Part shown: one piece after another, positions 62,580-64,000 of the stretch
How positions within the stretch are numbered: the stretch's first letter is position 1
Layout of the letters: each line of letters opens with the position of its first letter
Origin: Prochilodus magdalenae
Taxonomy: Eukaryota; Chordata; Actinopteri; Characiformes; Prochilodontidae
Assembly (NCBI GenBank): GCA_024036415.1
Contig: JAMWET010003919.1
Coordinates: forward strand, 124,001-188,000
Length of the DNA stretch: 64,000 nucleotides
Reading direction: 5' to 3'
The notes under the pieces: generated by a model
Database searches by the model: none
What the model saw: only the letters and a program-made list of their open reading frames with translations
What the model was told of the DNA's origin: nothing
Program-made: the position numbers and the translations under genes

Positions 62580-63478
62580 TTTAAAGGGGAATTCCACCAA
62601 TCTTTTAACATTTCAACATTAATTACACGGCGGAGATGTAAACAAAGTCGTTCAGAGTTTAACGTGAAATGCTGTCTTCTACAAAAATGAAGAATCAAGA
62701 GTTATTTACAGTGGCAGTGATACCTTCAGCTTTAGGCCTAAATACAATTCAATACATTGAATGTGGATAGGTACATGCAGCGTATCATCCAACAAAATAG
62801 CCCTCAAAAATATGTGTTTGGAGAATCTAGTGTTTTACCGTTGTCCACATTACATCTCCAACTGAGAAAACGCAAGCAGGACATACTAGGCTTAATAATA
62901 AATAGTGGGCTTATATAAAATAAGCTAAAAATGCTACAGTATTTTAACTACAGTACACGTCACCATACGTCCTCAACAGCAAACGGTGTCGTCTTACAAT
63001 GAACATTATTTTTTAGTAATACTTCGAACTTGCTCAGTTGCTTGTTGATGCCAATCTAAAACAAACTGACTACGGATGGTGTTAGCATGCTCTAAGGGAC
63101 TTTTTCTGTATATTGCACATTTAATAGCATCCCATGTTTTCAAAGGGCACCAAACCTGTAATACAGTCAATATTTATCACTATTTCTAATTTTCATTAAC
63201 ATCAAACATATATCTTAGGTCACTTTGTTCATGTTTAATCTTTTTCTAGAACAACTGAGAGTAACATATCCAACTAAAAATGTGTTCATGGCCATTTCCA
63301 CATTGCTTTAGAAAGTATAATGGTTCCTATCACCACCACTGTAAATAAAAAATCTCATCAAGTCCACAGTGTTCTCAACAGCAAAGCGTTACACATCAAA
63401 GCTCTCAGAATGACGTTTACATCTGAACGTCTGAATTACACTGAAATTTTGAAATACTGATGGAATTCTCCCTCAAGG
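62580..63478. mobile_element. DNA element of about 900 bp with long imperfect inverted arms
   Basis: The left arm begins 'ttaaaggggaattccacca' (62581) and runs through 'acatttcaacattaattaca', 'gatgtaaac', 'ttcagagttt' and 'ttacagtggcagtgatacc' to about 62730. The right arm, read on the minus strand from about 63478, gives 'gagggagaattccatcag', 'aaaatttcagtgtaattca', 'gatgtaaac', 'ttctgagagctttgatg' and 'ttacagtggtggtgatagg'. So arms of about 150-170 bp are inverted at perhaps 70% identity around a core of roughly 570 bp. A further arm fragment sits at 48.62-48.73 kb. No transposase remains. The superfamily is not determined. Confidence 0.65.
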
Positions 63479-64000
63479 GATCAAGTAACCATCCGCGCAT
63501 ATGCATACACACGCACATTCATTTGCAGCTACTGGAGCTTCAGTACAGTTCTACACCATTCACCCAAACAAACACACACCCACACATCCACCCAAAAAGG
63601 TGGCAATAAACAGGGATTTGAACAAATACGCTGCTGTGTCCTTTTAAAAAACATGCATAGCTTAGTACAATGAATGTGATTTTTCCAGATGATCCACACA
63701 GAGGTTATTCTGTATAGCCTACCTACTTCAGTCCATGATGTAACAACCAGTATTAATGTGATTCCTTCACAATGTCTGCGAGAACACACCACACAAATCG
63801 CTTCTGAGTGTGTCTGACGTCACACAAGTTATGTCAAACTAATATAATTCTCATGTATAAAGTTACATTCTGAACCACAAAGTTCATTATGAAAAATAAA
63901 TACTGGAATGGCAATACCGACGATATGAATATTCCCTTTCTGAGTTGGAATAAAAACAAAACTAGACCACCTGCAAGCCAGTTATTTTTTTCTTCTTCTT
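63479..64000. other. Intergenic stretch to the window edge
   Basis: No supported feature. Confidence 0.5.

Overview
The window is 64 kb of AT-rich vertebrate nuclear DNA, most likely from a teleost fish. The evidence is the very high density of dinucleotide microsatellites (CA, GA and TA tracts of 60 to 125 bp), interspersed repeats of recognisably teleost type (L2-like LINE debris, a tRNA-headed SINE ending in the LINE tail, Tc1/mariner-like elements, hAT-type and foldback MITEs), and the absence of bacterial-style gene packing. The mix of repeats fits an otophysan fish (characin or catfish type). That is an inference from remembered repeat sequences, not a database result.

I find no protein-coding gene, rRNA gene or functional tRNA gene that I can support. 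Every long open frame is explained by a microsatellite (Arg-Glu, Thr-His, Cys-Val or Ser-Leu runs), by a transposon remnant, or by chance. The window reads as an intergenic or long-intronic gene desert. Small exons of a large gene cannot be excluded by eye.

Layout: 0-9 kb has a 263-bp hAT-like MITE with a perfect 8-bp target duplication (985-1247), a broken L2-like LINE 3' end (about 6066-6485) and half of a foldback MITE (about 8640-8940). 9-20 kb has a GA block, a striking 631-bp element with 154-bp near-perfect inverted arms (16673-17303), and the first copy of a roughly 370-bp duplicated block (18523-18885, partner 20380-20757). 24-28 kb carries ATT, GATA, ATA and TA microsatellites and an unusual AT palindrome cluster. 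30-35 kb has two Tc1-derived MITEs, the longest TG tract and a perfect 33-bp hairpin. 37-46 kb has an unclassified repeat, a Tc1 fragment, an internally deleted Tc1-like element inserted in a compound microsatellite, and a foldback MITE. 48-58 kb has a third Tc1-MITE copy, a MITE-like palindromic repeat, a LINE tail, a GA array, a duplicated 155-bp block and another Tc1 family. 59-64 kb has a SINE and a 900-bp element with long inverted arms.

Several stretches free of simple repeats look by eye like candidate conserved non-coding elements (for example 12.1, 14.0, 25.0-25.4, 29.3-29.6, 47.1 and 50.1 kb). Only a cross-species alignment can decide this. The most unusual single structure is the 16.67-17.30 kb long inverted repeat, whose arms differ at one base in 154.
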